From NCBI GenBank assembly GCA_965240325.2, contig OZ251247.1, positions 558,001-622,000 of the forward strand: a stretch of 64,000 nt of DNA, read 5' to 3'. The stretch is from Rebecca billardiae RCC1528. Its lineage: Eukaryota; Haptophyta. How positions within the stretch are numbered: position 1 is the first letter of the stretch; each line of letters begins with the position of its first letter. The notes under the pieces were generated by a model. That model was not told the origin of the DNA. It saw only the letters and a list, made by a program, of their open reading frames with translations, and did not search any database. A program made the position numbers and the translations under genes. Below, one piece after another: positions 10,076 to 19,900 of the stretch.

Positions 10076-11590
10076 ATGGCCCAACGCGAGAGCGCCGCGG
10101 CGTGCTCGGCGGCGCCGGCGCCGCGGCTGTCTGAGCTACCCGCCGAGGTGATCGAGCGCATCATGCTCGCGGTTCGCCGGACGCATGATATTGCCGCCGC
10201 CAACGCCGCCTCGCGCCTCTTCCGCGGCGCGCCCGGCGGCCGCTCGCCGGTCGAGCACGCGCTGCGCGAGCGCGCTCGTGCTCGCGGGCACGCTTCAGCG
10301 CTGCCCACCGAGCTGCCGGCGGGCGTGCGCACGTGGACCGAGGAGCTCTTCGCCAGGGACCACGTGTGTGTGCTGGCATGGGCGCACTCGAAGCCAGTGG
10401 CTGTCGGTGGCCGCCTCCACCCTTTCACGTCGTTCAGCGCGTTTGTGGACGCGGAGGGCGGGCTGCACACATGCGGCGAGGAGGACGCGTGGGACGAGGC
10501 CACCGGGCTGCTGACTGGCGGATACGCCCCGCCTATGGCGATCGGCCACTCGGATCTGACGGCAGTTCTCGTGCCCACGCGCGTGGCCTCGCTCTCCTTG
10601 GTGTGCGTGCGCGCGGTGGCCGCTGGCTGCCACCACCTGCTCGCGCTGAGCGAGGCCGGCGCCGTGTACGGCTGCGGCGACAACTTCCAAGGCCAACTCG
10701 GGCTGGGTGACGACGACGAGAGGCATGCATTCGCACACGTCCGGGCGCTCGTGGGAGAGGCCGTTGTCTGCATCGCCGCTGGCGGCAGCCACAGCCTCGC
10801 GCTCACCGCCGCTGGGTGCGCGTACAGCTGGGGCCACACCTGGTTCGGCCAGCTCGGCCACGGCGACAGGAAGGACCGGTGGGAGCCGACGCGGATCGAG
10901 GCGCTGGATGGCGTGCGCGTGGGCGGAGTGGCAGCCGGGCACACGCACACGCTGCTGCTCTCGGCAAGCGGCGCCGTCTACTCGTGTGGCCTCGGCTCCT
11001 GGGGCCGGCTCGGCCACGGCGACCAGCAGGATCAGCACACGCCGAGGCGCATCGAGGCGCTCGCGGGCGTGCGCGCCGTGCATGTGAGCGCGGGCTTTGC
11101 GCACAGCCTGGTGGTGGACGCAGAGGGCAGCGTGCACTCCTTCGGCTGGGGCGAACACGGTCCCCTCGGCCATGGCGACGATGTCACCCAGCGCGCGCCC
11201 AAATGCGTCGAGGCGCTGGCGGGCGTGCGCGCCGTGCGCGCGTGCGCTGGCTTCCAGTGCAGTGCGGTGCTGGGCGCGGACGGCAGCGTGCACACGCTCG
11301 GGTTCAACGGGCACGGCCAGTTGGGGCACGGCACCGATGGCAATTGTATGCGTCCGAAGCGCGTGCTGGCCTTCGCGCACGAGCGCGTGGTCTGCTACGC
11401 CGAGCGCCACTCCACCTCGCTGTTCGTGAGTGCGGACGGCAGCGTGTACGCGTGCGGCCAGCGCTCGGCCGCGCTCGGCCTCGGCGTGAGCCGCGCGTCC
11501 AGCATGGCCGCCGGCGGTGCGGGCCAGCAAGATGCGTTGGGGCTGACGCGGGTGGGGCAGCTGCCGCCCGTCTACGTGGGCGAGCGCTAG
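10076..11590 (+). CDS. F-box/RCC1-family protein R6
   Basis: 504 residues from ATG 10076 (MAQRESAAACS). The F-box segment carries the RRTHDIAAANAASRLF variant shared with R8 rather than the GRPRDLAAANA form of R5 and R7. Loops: GDNFQGQ, GHTWFGQ, GLGSWGR, GWGEHGP. It stops after VYVGER, as R8 does, about four residues short of R5 and R7. These features group R6 with R8 and support duplication of a two-gene unit. Confidence 0.88.
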   Translation: MAQRESAAACSAAPAPRLSELPAEVIERIMLAVRRTHDIAAANAASRLFRGAPGGRSPVEHALRERARARGHASALPTELPAGVRTWTEELFARDHVCVLAWAHSKPVAVGGRLHPFTSFSAFVDAEGGLHTCGEEDAWDEATGLLTGGYAPPMAIGHSDLTAVLVPTRVASLSLVCVRAVAAGCHHLLALSEAGAVYGCGDNFQGQLGLGDDDERHAFAHVRALVGEAVVCIAAGGSHSLALTAAGCAYSWGHTWFGQLGHGDRKDRWEPTRIEALDGVRVGGVAAGHTHTLLLSASGAVYSCGLGSWGRLGHGDQQDQHTPRRIEALAGVRAVHVSAGFAHSLVVDAEGSVHSFGWGEHGPLGHGDDVTQRAPKCVEALAGVRAVRACAGFQCSAVLGADGSVHTLGFNGHGQLGHGTDGNCMRPKRVLAFAHERVVCYAERHSTSLFVSADGSVYACGQRSAALGLGVSRASSMAAGGAGQQDALGLTRVGQLPPVYVGER

Positions 11591-11801
11591 GCTTGCCCCG
11601 TTTGACGCGACCGCGCTGACGCCCATCGCGTCTGATGCTGAGCTCAGGAGATCGTTCTAGGTATCGTTACTACAGTATGTCGCATGAGGCGCTGAGTCTG
11701 GACCAGTCACTCTGGAGACCACGCACTGGTCCGGGCGTTTGGCCTTGCCGGACCGGCCAACCGTCGTCCTCGGTGGGCCAAGGCGACCAGTGGCAGCGAG
11801 G

Positions 11802-13331
11802 ATGGCCCAACGCGAGAGCGCCGCGGCGTGCTCGGCGGCGCCGGCGCCGCGGCTGTCTGAGCTACCCGCCGAGGTGATCGAGCGCATCATGCTCGCGGTT
11901 GGTCGGCCACGTGACCTCGCCGCCGCCAACGCCGCCTCGCGCGTCTTCCGCGGCGCGCCCGGCGGCCGCTCGCCGGTCGAGCACGCGCTGCGCGAGCGCG
12001 CTCGTGCTCGCGGGCACGCTTCCGCGCTGCCCACCGAGCTGCCGGCGGGCGTGCGCACGTGGACCGAGGAGCTCTTCGCCAGGGACCACGTGTTTGTGCT
12101 GGCATGGGCGCACTCGATGCCCGTGACTGTCGGTGCCCGCCTCCGCCCTTTCTCGTCGTTCAGCGCGTTTGTGGACGCGGAGGGCGGGCTGCACACATGC
12201 GGCGAGGAGGAGGTGCGGGACGAGGCCACCGGGCGGCTGACGGGCGGATACGCCCCGCCCAAGGTGATCGGCCACTTGGATCTGACGGCAGTGCTCGTGC
12301 CGACGCGCGTGGCCTCGCTCTCCGCGGTGCGCGTGCGCGCGGTGGCCGCTGGCTGCCACCACCTGCTCGCGCTGAGCGAGGCCGGCGCCGTGTACGGCTG
12401 CGGCGACAACTTCTCAGGCCAGCTCGGGCTGCGTGAAGACGATCAGAGGCATGCATTCGCACACGTGCGGGCGCTCGTGGGAGAGGCCATTGTCTGCATC
12501 GCCGCTGGCGGCGAACACAGCCTTGCGCTCACTGCCGCTGGGTGCGCGTACAGCTGGGGCTACAACTACTACGGCCAGCTCGGCCACGGCGACAGGAAGG
12601 GCCGGTGGGAGCCGACGCGCATCGAGGCGCTGGACGGCGTGCGCGTGGGCGGGATGTCGGCTGGGTATGCTCACACGCTGCTGCTTTCGACTGATGGTGA
12701 CGCCTACTCCTGCGGGTACGGCTACTACGGCCGGCTCGGCCACGGCGACCAGCAGGATCAGCACACGCCGAGGCGCATCGAGGCGCTTGCGGGCGTGCGC
12801 GCCGTGCACGTGAGCGCTGGCGGTGCGCACAGCCTGGTGGTGGACGCAGCGGGCAGCGTGCACTCCTTCGGCTGGGGCGAACACGGTCCCCTCGGCCATG
12901 GCGACGGTGTCACCCAGCGCGCGCCCAAATGCGTCGAGGCGCTGGCGGGCGTGCGTGCCGTGCGCGCCAGCGCCGGCTTCCAGTGCAGCGCGGTGCTGGG
13001 CGCGGACGGCAGCGTGCACACGCTCGGGTTCAACGGGCACGGCCAGTTGGGGCACGGCACCGATGGCAATTGTATGCTTCCGAAGCGCGTGCTGGCCGTT
13101 GCGCACGAGCGCGTGGTCTGCTACGCCGAGTGCCACTCCACCTCGCTGTTTGTCAGTGCGAACGGCAGCGTGTACGCGTGCGGCCAGCGCTCGGCCGCGC
13201 TCGGCCTCGGCGTGAGCCGCGCGTCCAGCATGGCCGCCGGCGGTGCGGGCCAGCAAGATGCGTTGGCGCTGACGCGGCTGGGGCAGCTGCCGCCCGTCTA
13301 CGTGGGTGAGCGCTGGGTATGCCCCGCTTGA
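11802..13331 (+). CDS. F-box/RCC1-family protein R7
   Basis: 509 residues from ATG 11802. Nearly identical to R5 in the F-box, blades 1-3 and 5-7, including the rare GLREDDQRHAF variant of blade 2. The fourth blade is different: MSAGYAHTLLLSTDGDAYSC with loop GYGYYGR, against VAAGHTHTLLLSASGAVYSC with GLGSWGP in R5. Such a block-wise switch is what gene conversion of a single blade would give. The tail ends GERWVCPA. Confidence 0.88.
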   Translation: MAQRESAAACSAAPAPRLSELPAEVIERIMLAVGRPRDLAAANAASRVFRGAPGGRSPVEHALRERARARGHASALPTELPAGVRTWTEELFARDHVFVLAWAHSMPVTVGARLRPFSSFSAFVDAEGGLHTCGEEEVRDEATGRLTGGYAPPKVIGHLDLTAVLVPTRVASLSAVRVRAVAAGCHHLLALSEAGAVYGCGDNFSGQLGLREDDQRHAFAHVRALVGEAIVCIAAGGEHSLALTAAGCAYSWGYNYYGQLGHGDRKGRWEPTRIEALDGVRVGGMSAGYAHTLLLSTDGDAYSCGYGYYGRLGHGDQQDQHTPRRIEALAGVRAVHVSAGGAHSLVVDAAGSVHSFGWGEHGPLGHGDGVTQRAPKCVEALAGVRAVRASAGFQCSAVLGADGSVHTLGFNGHGQLGHGTDGNCMLPKRVLAVAHERVVCYAECHSTSLFVSANGSVYACGQRSAALGLGVSRASSMAAGGAGQQDALALTRLGQLPPVYVGERWVCPA

Positions 13332-13480
13332 CGCGACCGCGCTGGCGCCCGTCGCAGCTGCCGCCGAGCTGTATAGACACGTATGCTGAGAGTGAGGGCG
13401 GCGATATGATTCATCTGGCCACAATGACTGAATGAGAATATGCGAATTGGTCCGGCGTTTGGTCTCTGCCGGACCGGTCA

Positions 13481-13674
13481 CAGCAGGTCCATGCGAGCCG
13501 CGCAGCGCAGGTGGATCGCGCTCCAGCAGCTCAAGGCCGCGCTCAAGCCATTCGATCGCGGTTCAGGCTATGCTCTGCCACCAGCGCCGACTTTGTCGAC
13601 GATCGGGCACTGCCGACGACGAATCAGGAGACCTGCGCCGTCCTACCTGTGTCGTTAAATCATAGAATGGGTCA
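13481..13674. repeat. 194-bp insertion in the R7-R8 spacer with possible 5-bp duplication
   Basis: The R5-R6 and R7-R8 spacers align, but the latter carries about 194 extra bases between GCCGGACCGG and CAACCGTCGTC. GGTCA is present at both junctions (13476-13480 and 13670-13674), consistent with a target-site duplication. The insert contains a short frame beginning MRAAQRRWIALQQLK; I do not recognise it. Confidence 0.45.
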
Positions 13675-13714
13675 ACCGTCGTCCGGCGGGCCAAGGCGAC
13701 CAGTGGCAGCGAGG

Positions 13715-15226
13715 ATGGCCCAACGCGAGAGCGCCGCGGCGTGCTCGGCGGCGCCGGCGCCGCGGCTGTCTGAGCTACCCGCAGAGGTCATCGAGCGCAT
13801 CCTGCTCGCGGTTCGCCGGACGCGTGATATTGCCGCCGCCAACGCCGCCTCGCGCCTCTTCCGCGGCGCGCCCGGCTGCCGCTCGCCGGTGGAGCACGCA
13901 CTGCGCGAGCGCGCTTGTGCTCGCGGGCACGCTTCCGCGCTGCCGACCGAGCTGCCGGCGGGCGTCTGCACGTGGTCCGAGGAGCTGTTCGCGCGCGACT
14001 ACCTGTATGAGCTGGCGTGGGCGCACGCGATGCCAGTGGCTGTCGGCAGCCGCCTCGAAGGTTTCTGGCCGTTCAGCGCGTTTGTGGACGCGGAGGGCGG
14101 GCTGCACACGTGCGGCGACGAGGAGGAGTGGGACGAGGTCGGGGAGCCGACGGGCGAGTACGTCTCGCACATGGCTATCGGCCACTCGGCTCTGACGGCA
14201 ATGCTCGCGCCGACGCGCGTGGCCTCGCTCTCCGCGGTGCGCGTGGTCGCTGTGGCGGCTGGCGCTGCCCACCTGCTCGCGCTGAGCGAGGCCGGCACCG
14301 TGTACGGCTGCGGCTACAACGGGTACGGCCAGCTCGGACTGGGGGACGATGAGACGCGGTGGTCCTTCGCTCTGGTCGGCGCCTTGCGAGAGGAGCCCGC
14401 CGTGGGCATATCAGCTTGCGGGGACCACAGTCTCGCGCTCAGCGCCGCTGGCTGTGCGTACAGCTGGGGCTACAACTACTACGGCCAGCTCGGCCACGGC
14501 GACACGAAGGCGCGGTGGAAGCCGACGCGCATCGAGGCGCTGGACGGCGTGCGCGTAGGCGGGATGGCCGCGAGTGGCACCCACACGCTGCTGCTCTCGT
14601 CAAATGGGGCCGTGTACTCGTGTGGCGTTGGCTACAAGGGCCAGCTCGGCCACGGCGACCGGCAGCGTCAGCACACGCCGAGGCGCATCGAGGCGCTCGC
14701 GGGCGTGTGCGCAGTGCACGTGAGCGCGGGCAGGCTGCACAGCCTGGTAGTGGACGCGGAGGGACGGGTGCACTCTTTTGGCAATGAGGCACGTGGCCAG
14801 CTTGGGCACGGTGTCGAAGGCACTCAGCTCGTGCCCACGCCTATTGCAGCGCTGGAGGGCGTGCGCGCGGTGCGTGCGTGCGCTGGCAACGACAGCAGCG
14901 CAGTGCTGGGCGCGGACGGCAGCGTGCACACGTTCGGGTACAACAGGGACGGCCTGCTGGGGCACGGCACCGATGGCGCTCGTGAGCTGCCCAAGCGCGT
15001 GCACGCCCTCGCGCACGAGCGCGTGTTCCGGTACGCCGTGTGCCGCTCCCACGCACTGTGTGTGACGGCGGACGGCAGCGTGTACGCGTGTGGCCAGCGC
15101 TCGGCCGCGCTCGGCCTCGGCGTGAGCCGCGCGTCCAGCATGGCCGCCGGCGGTGCGGCCCAGCGAGATGCGTTGGGGCTGACGCGGGTGGGGCAGCTGC
15201 CGCCCGTCTACGTGGGCGAGCGCTAG
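13715..15226 (+). CDS. F-box/RCC1-family protein R8
   Basis: 503 residues from ATG 13715 (MAQRESAAACS); the frame is open further upstream through the inserted segment. F-box variant AVRRTRDIAAANAASRLF. Loops: GYNGYGQ, GYNYYGQ, GVGYKGQ, GNEARGQ, GYNRDGL. Some cores depart from the usual Gly (SACGDHSLALS, AASGTHTLLLS). The tail ends VYVGER. It is the last gene of the first array, 296 bp before the Hsp70 start. Confidence 0.87.
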   Translation: MAQRESAAACSAAPAPRLSELPAEVIERILLAVRRTRDIAAANAASRLFRGAPGCRSPVEHALRERACARGHASALPTELPAGVCTWSEELFARDYLYELAWAHAMPVAVGSRLEGFWPFSAFVDAEGGLHTCGDEEEWDEVGEPTGEYVSHMAIGHSALTAMLAPTRVASLSAVRVVAVAAGAAHLLALSEAGTVYGCGYNGYGQLGLGDDETRWSFALVGALREEPAVGISACGDHSLALSAAGCAYSWGYNYYGQLGHGDTKARWKPTRIEALDGVRVGGMAASGTHTLLLSSNGAVYSCGVGYKGQLGHGDRQRQHTPRRIEALAGVCAVHVSAGRLHSLVVDAEGRVHSFGNEARGQLGHGVEGTQLVPTPIAALEGVRAVRACAGNDSSAVLGADGSVHTFGYNRDGLLGHGTDGARELPKRVHALAHERVFRYAVCRSHALCVTADGSVYACGQRSAALGLGVSRASSMAAGGAAQRDALGLTRVGQLPPVYVGER

Positions 15227-15423
15227 GCATGCCCCGCTTGACGCGACCGCGCTGGTGCCCGAACAGAGCGCCTGTCACAGTGTCAGACCTGGAAAAAATA
15301 TCGTCGCGATATCATTATTGCGCGCCGAAAACGCGGAGAACTCGTCGCGCGATTGCCGAATAAACGAATATAACTGCGACGATCGAATTCGACTGATGAA
15401 TAAAATGCGCCACGGCAGGGCTG

Positions 15424-15452
15424 CCACGTCGGCAGCGCGGCGGCTGACGTGG
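15424..15452. promoter_or_regulatory. Inverted CCACGTC / GACGTGG pair in the Hsp70 promoter
   Basis: CCACGTC (15424-15430) and its exact complement GACGTGG (15446-15452) are separated by 15 bp, 70-100 bp upstream of the Hsp70 ATG. TGACGTGG is the core of bZIP sites, including unfolded-protein-response elements of animals and plants. The flanking 15290-15410 is unusually AT-rich for this region. No canonical heat-shock element was found. Function is inferred only. Confidence 0.35.
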
Positions 15453-15522
15453 CGGCCTTGCCGCAGTCGCAGCGCGTCGCGACTGCGCTCGCTCCCCGCG
15501 CGCGCGCGCACTCGCCGACACG

Positions 15523-16916
15523 ATGGCGACCCGCACGGCCTCGTCGCGGCTGCGCATGGCGACGCTGCTCGTCGCGCCGCTCCTCACGCTCGACGCCGTC
15601 CTCGCCGCCACCGCCACGCCGCTCCGCCGAGACGACGCACCGCCGGCCGCCGGCCGCCGCGTCGCGTCTGGAAGCGCCTCCGCCGCCGCCGCGCGCGCGC
15701 TCGGCGACGACGGCGTGCGCGGGCTGCGCGGGCGCACGAGCGTGGCGCAGTCGAGCCTCACCCAGTCCTCCCTGCTGCGCGGAGGCCACGTCGCCTCCCG
15801 CTTGCTCGGCGGCGACGCCGCCGCCGCCACGGCCGCCCTTGGGCCGTCGGCCGCTGCACCGGGCGGCTTGCCCGCCGGCGTGAGTCCGGCGGACGCCGAG
15901 CGCTGCGCCGCGGCGGCGCGCGCGTGCGCGTCCGCCATGCGCCTCCGCGGCGGCGCCTCCGCCGCCTCCGCCGCCGCCGCCGACGACGACGGCGCGGCCC
16001 CCACCGCGGGCGAACGATCACGGCGCTGGGGCACGGCGCGGCGGCTGCTGCGATCGCTGCGCGGCGGCGCTGCCAAGGGCGGCAAGGGGGCGACGGAGGA
16101 GGAGAAGGCGGACGGCGTGTGCATCGGCATCGACCTGGGCACCACCTACTCGTGCGTCGGCGTGTGGCAGGTGCGCCGCCCGCGCCATCAGCCGCGCAGT
16201 GCGCGACTGGGCGCGCCCCCCTCCGCTCGCCCGCACCCTCACCCCAGCCCTAACCCTAACCCTAACCCTAACCCTCACCCCAAACTCGCCCACACCCGCC
16301 GCGCCTGCCGCCGCCGCCCGCCGCCGCCTGCCGCCCGCGCCTGTGCGGCTCCGCAGAACAACCGCGTGGAGATCATCGCTAACGATCAGGGCAACCGCAT
16401 CACGCCGTCCTACGTCGCGTGGGCCCCGCCCGCCGCCGCCGCCGACGCCTCCGCCGAGCCCACCCGCCTGATCGGCGACGCGGCCAAGAACCAGGCCGCG
16501 CGCAACCCGACCGGCACGGTGTACGACGCCAAGCGGCTCGTGGGGCGAAAGTTCTCGGAACCTTCCGTGCAGGCGGACCGGAAGCTGTGGCCGTTCGAGG
16601 TGGTGGACAAGGTGCGCCCCGCGCCCGCGCGCGCGCGCCCGCCTGCTCCGCCGGCCCCGGCGTGCCGCGCGCTCCGCCCCAGCACACCGCCGCCCCGGCA
16701 CACCCAACAGCCCACGCACACTCGCCTGCGCACACGCGCGCGCGCGCGCGGGCGCGCTCTCGCCGTGCGCGCCCGCAGGGCGGCAAGCCGTATGTGCGCG
16801 TGCCCTACGGCTCGGGCTCTCGCACGTTCAGCCCGGAGGAGATCTCCGCGATGGTGCTGCAGAAGATGCGCGCCACCGCCGAGTCGTACCTCGGCACGCC
16901 GGTCAAGTCGGCGGTG

Positions 16917-16951
<35 letters not shown>

Positions 16952-19900
16952 GCAGGCGACTAAGGACGCCGGCACGATCGCCGGGCTGAAAGTGCTTCGG
17001 GTGATCAACGAGCCGACGGCGGCGGCGATCGCGTACGGGCTGGACAAGGGCTCGGGCGGCGGCGCCAAGGCCGGCGGCGCCGAGCGCAACGTGCTCGTCT
17101 TCGACCTCGGCGGCGGCACGTTTGACGTCACTCTACTCACTATTGAGGAGGGCGTCTTCGAAGTCAAGGCCACCGATGGAGATACCCACCTGGGTGGGGA
17201 GGATTTTGACCAGCGGTTGATGCGCTACCTGATGGGGCAGTTCCAGAAGAAGCACGGCGTGGACATGGCCGGCGACAAGCGCGCGGTGCAGCGCCTCCGC
17301 TCCGCGTGCGAGACGCTCAAGCGCACGCTCTCCACGCAGACGTCCGGTGCGCGCGCGCGCGCGCGACGCACCGCGCGCGCGGCTTTTCGGGCGCGGCGGG
17401 AAAAAAAAATGCGCAAAAGAAATTGCGCCAGGAAAATCAGCCGCGAAGATTCGCTCTGCTGACTGCCCCGCCCCGCCCCCTCGGCGCGGCGCAGGCGCGG
17501 TGGAGCTCGAGGCGCTGCACCAGGGGCTGGACATGACCGAGACGGTCACGCGCGCGCGCTTCGAGGAGCTCAACGCCGACCTCTTCAAGAAGACGCTCGG
17601 GCCGGGTGCGCCGCGCGCGCGCGCCGACGCGGCGCGCGGTCGCGCGGGGCGGCGCGACGACGACACGAGCGAACGGGCCCTCGGGAGCATTTTCTGGATT
17701 TGATTTTTATTCTGTGTTCATTTGTGTGTGCGCGCTTCTTTTCTGTTGCGTGGCGGGAGGGTTGGGCGCGGGTCTCCGGGTGGCGGTGCGCGAAGGGGTA
17801 GCCTCCTTCGCGCCACCGCAGCGGGCTTTTGCGGAGCGCCTCTCCCCGTGGCGCACGCTCCGCACCGCAAACACCCCACAGCCGGCGCCGCGCGGCTGAG
17901 CTGCCTGCCCGCAAGGGCGTGGCCTCGCCCGCGGCGCGCAACGCATATCTCATCGTCCGCGTGGAGCCGCTCAGGCCGTGACCACCGGGACAAACCATGC
18001 GAAGCACACCCACCGAGCACACACGCGGGGCGCGCCGCGCACGGTGGCGGGGCGCGCGGGCGCACGCCGCGGCGGGCGACGCGGGGCGCGCGCGCGACGG
18101 CTGACGGGTGCGCCCGCGCGGCCGTTACGCGGCCGTTACGCGCGCGCCTTGCGCCGCAGTGGCGAAGGTGCTGCAGGACGCGGGCATGCAGAAGTCGGAG
18201 GTGCACGAGGTCGTGCTCATCGGCGGCTCCACGCGCATCCCCAAGGTCCAGGCGCTGCTGCGAGACTTCTTCGGAGGCAAGGTGCGGCACCGGCGCGCCC
18301 ACTGCGGCACCGGCGCGCCCACTGCGGTACCGGCGCGCCCACTGCGGCACCGGCGCGCCCGCCGCGCGCGCACCGGCACCCGGCGGCCGCGGCGCAGTGC
18401 GGCGAGCGGGGCGCGCGGGCGGTGGCGTGTGCGTCCGCTGCGATGCACCCGGCGCGTGATGCTCACCCGACCCGCCGCCCTCGCCGCCCCCCCCCCCCCT
18501 TCGCCCCACCCCTCTCCCCCTGCGCCGCGCCGCTGCCAACCTTGCCGCCCCCATCTTGGCGCCGCCGCCGCCGTCGCCCGCCGCCGTCGCCGCCCGTCCG
18601 TCGCCGCCCGTCCTCCGCGGCGCAGGAGCTGAACAAGGGGATCAACCCCGACGAGGCAGTGGCATACGGCGCCGCGGTCCAGGTGCGCGCGCCCCCTGCG
18701 CCTCGCCGCGCGCCCTGCACCGCCTGCCGCGCGGCGGCACCGCGCGCGCGACCGGTGCGGCCGCGCCCACTGCGGCACCGGCGGCCGCCGCCGCCGCGGC
18801 TTCCGGTGGCGGGGCCAGCGCGCACTGGGCGCGCGCGAGGGCGGGCGGTGGGCGGGCTTGGGGTGTGTCTTGGAGGGTCACGAGCGCGCGCACGCGCGTA
18901 CGGGTGGCGGTGCGCGAAGGGGTAGCCTCCTTCGCGTCACCGCAGCGGGCTTTTGCGGAGCGCCTCTCCCCGTGGCGCACGCTCCGCACCGCAAACACCC
19001 CACAGCCGGCGCCGCGCGGCTGAGCTGCCTGCCCGAAAGGGCGTGGCCTCGCCCGCGGCGCGCAACGCATATCTCATCGTCCGCGTGGAGCCGCTCAGGC
19101 CATGACCACCGGGACAAACCATGCGAAGCACACCCACGCGGGTAATATGGGTATCTGGGGGTCATTGGAAGGGGGGGGGCTAGGCGGTGGGGTCAGCTGG
19201 GCAGCGGGCTGTCGGAGTTCTGAGCGCGCGCGCGCGCCGCACGCCACGGCACGCGCGCGGGCTGGGCTATTGTCACTGAGCGCGCCCGCCGCCGCGCGCG
19301 CGCGCGCGCGTTCTCGCAGGCGGGGATCCTCTCGGGCGCGGCCTCTGACGAGACGAAGGACCTGCTGCTCCTCGACGTCGCGCCGCTCTCGCTCGGCATC
19401 GAGACAGCAGGCGGTGCGCCGCCGCGCGCCCGCGCCGCCGCCGCCGGGGTCGGCCCCGCGCGCGCGCGCCGGCGCAGCGCAGCGCCGCGCGCGGCCGCCG
19501 TGGCGCGCTCCGCACTCACCCCGCGCCGCGCACCACCCAACCCCACCGCCGCCGCCACCGCCGCCGCCGGTGCGTCGGCGCGCGTGCCGCGCAGGCGTGA
19601 TGACCGTGCTCATCCCGCGCGGCACCACCATCCCCTGCCACAAGTCGCAAACTTTCTCCACCTTTGCCGACAACCAGCCGGCGGTGGACGTGCAAATCTT
19701 CGAGGGCGAGCGCAAGATGACCAAGGACAACCACGGCCTCGGGCGGTTCACGCTGAACGGGATCCCGCCCGCGCCGCGCGGCGTGCCGCAGATCGAGGTG
19801 AGCCTCGACGTGGACGCGAACGGGATCCTGCAGGTCTCCGCCGAGGAGAAGGCCTCGGGTGCGCGCACGCCGCCGCGCCGCCGCGCCGCGCGCCCACTGC

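Noticed and set aside
16171-16356. Reading Hsp70 intron 1 as coding because the frame stays open
   Set aside because: It interrupts the conserved [15 protein letters not shown] continuity, has GTGCG and AG borders, and contains a telomere-like tract.
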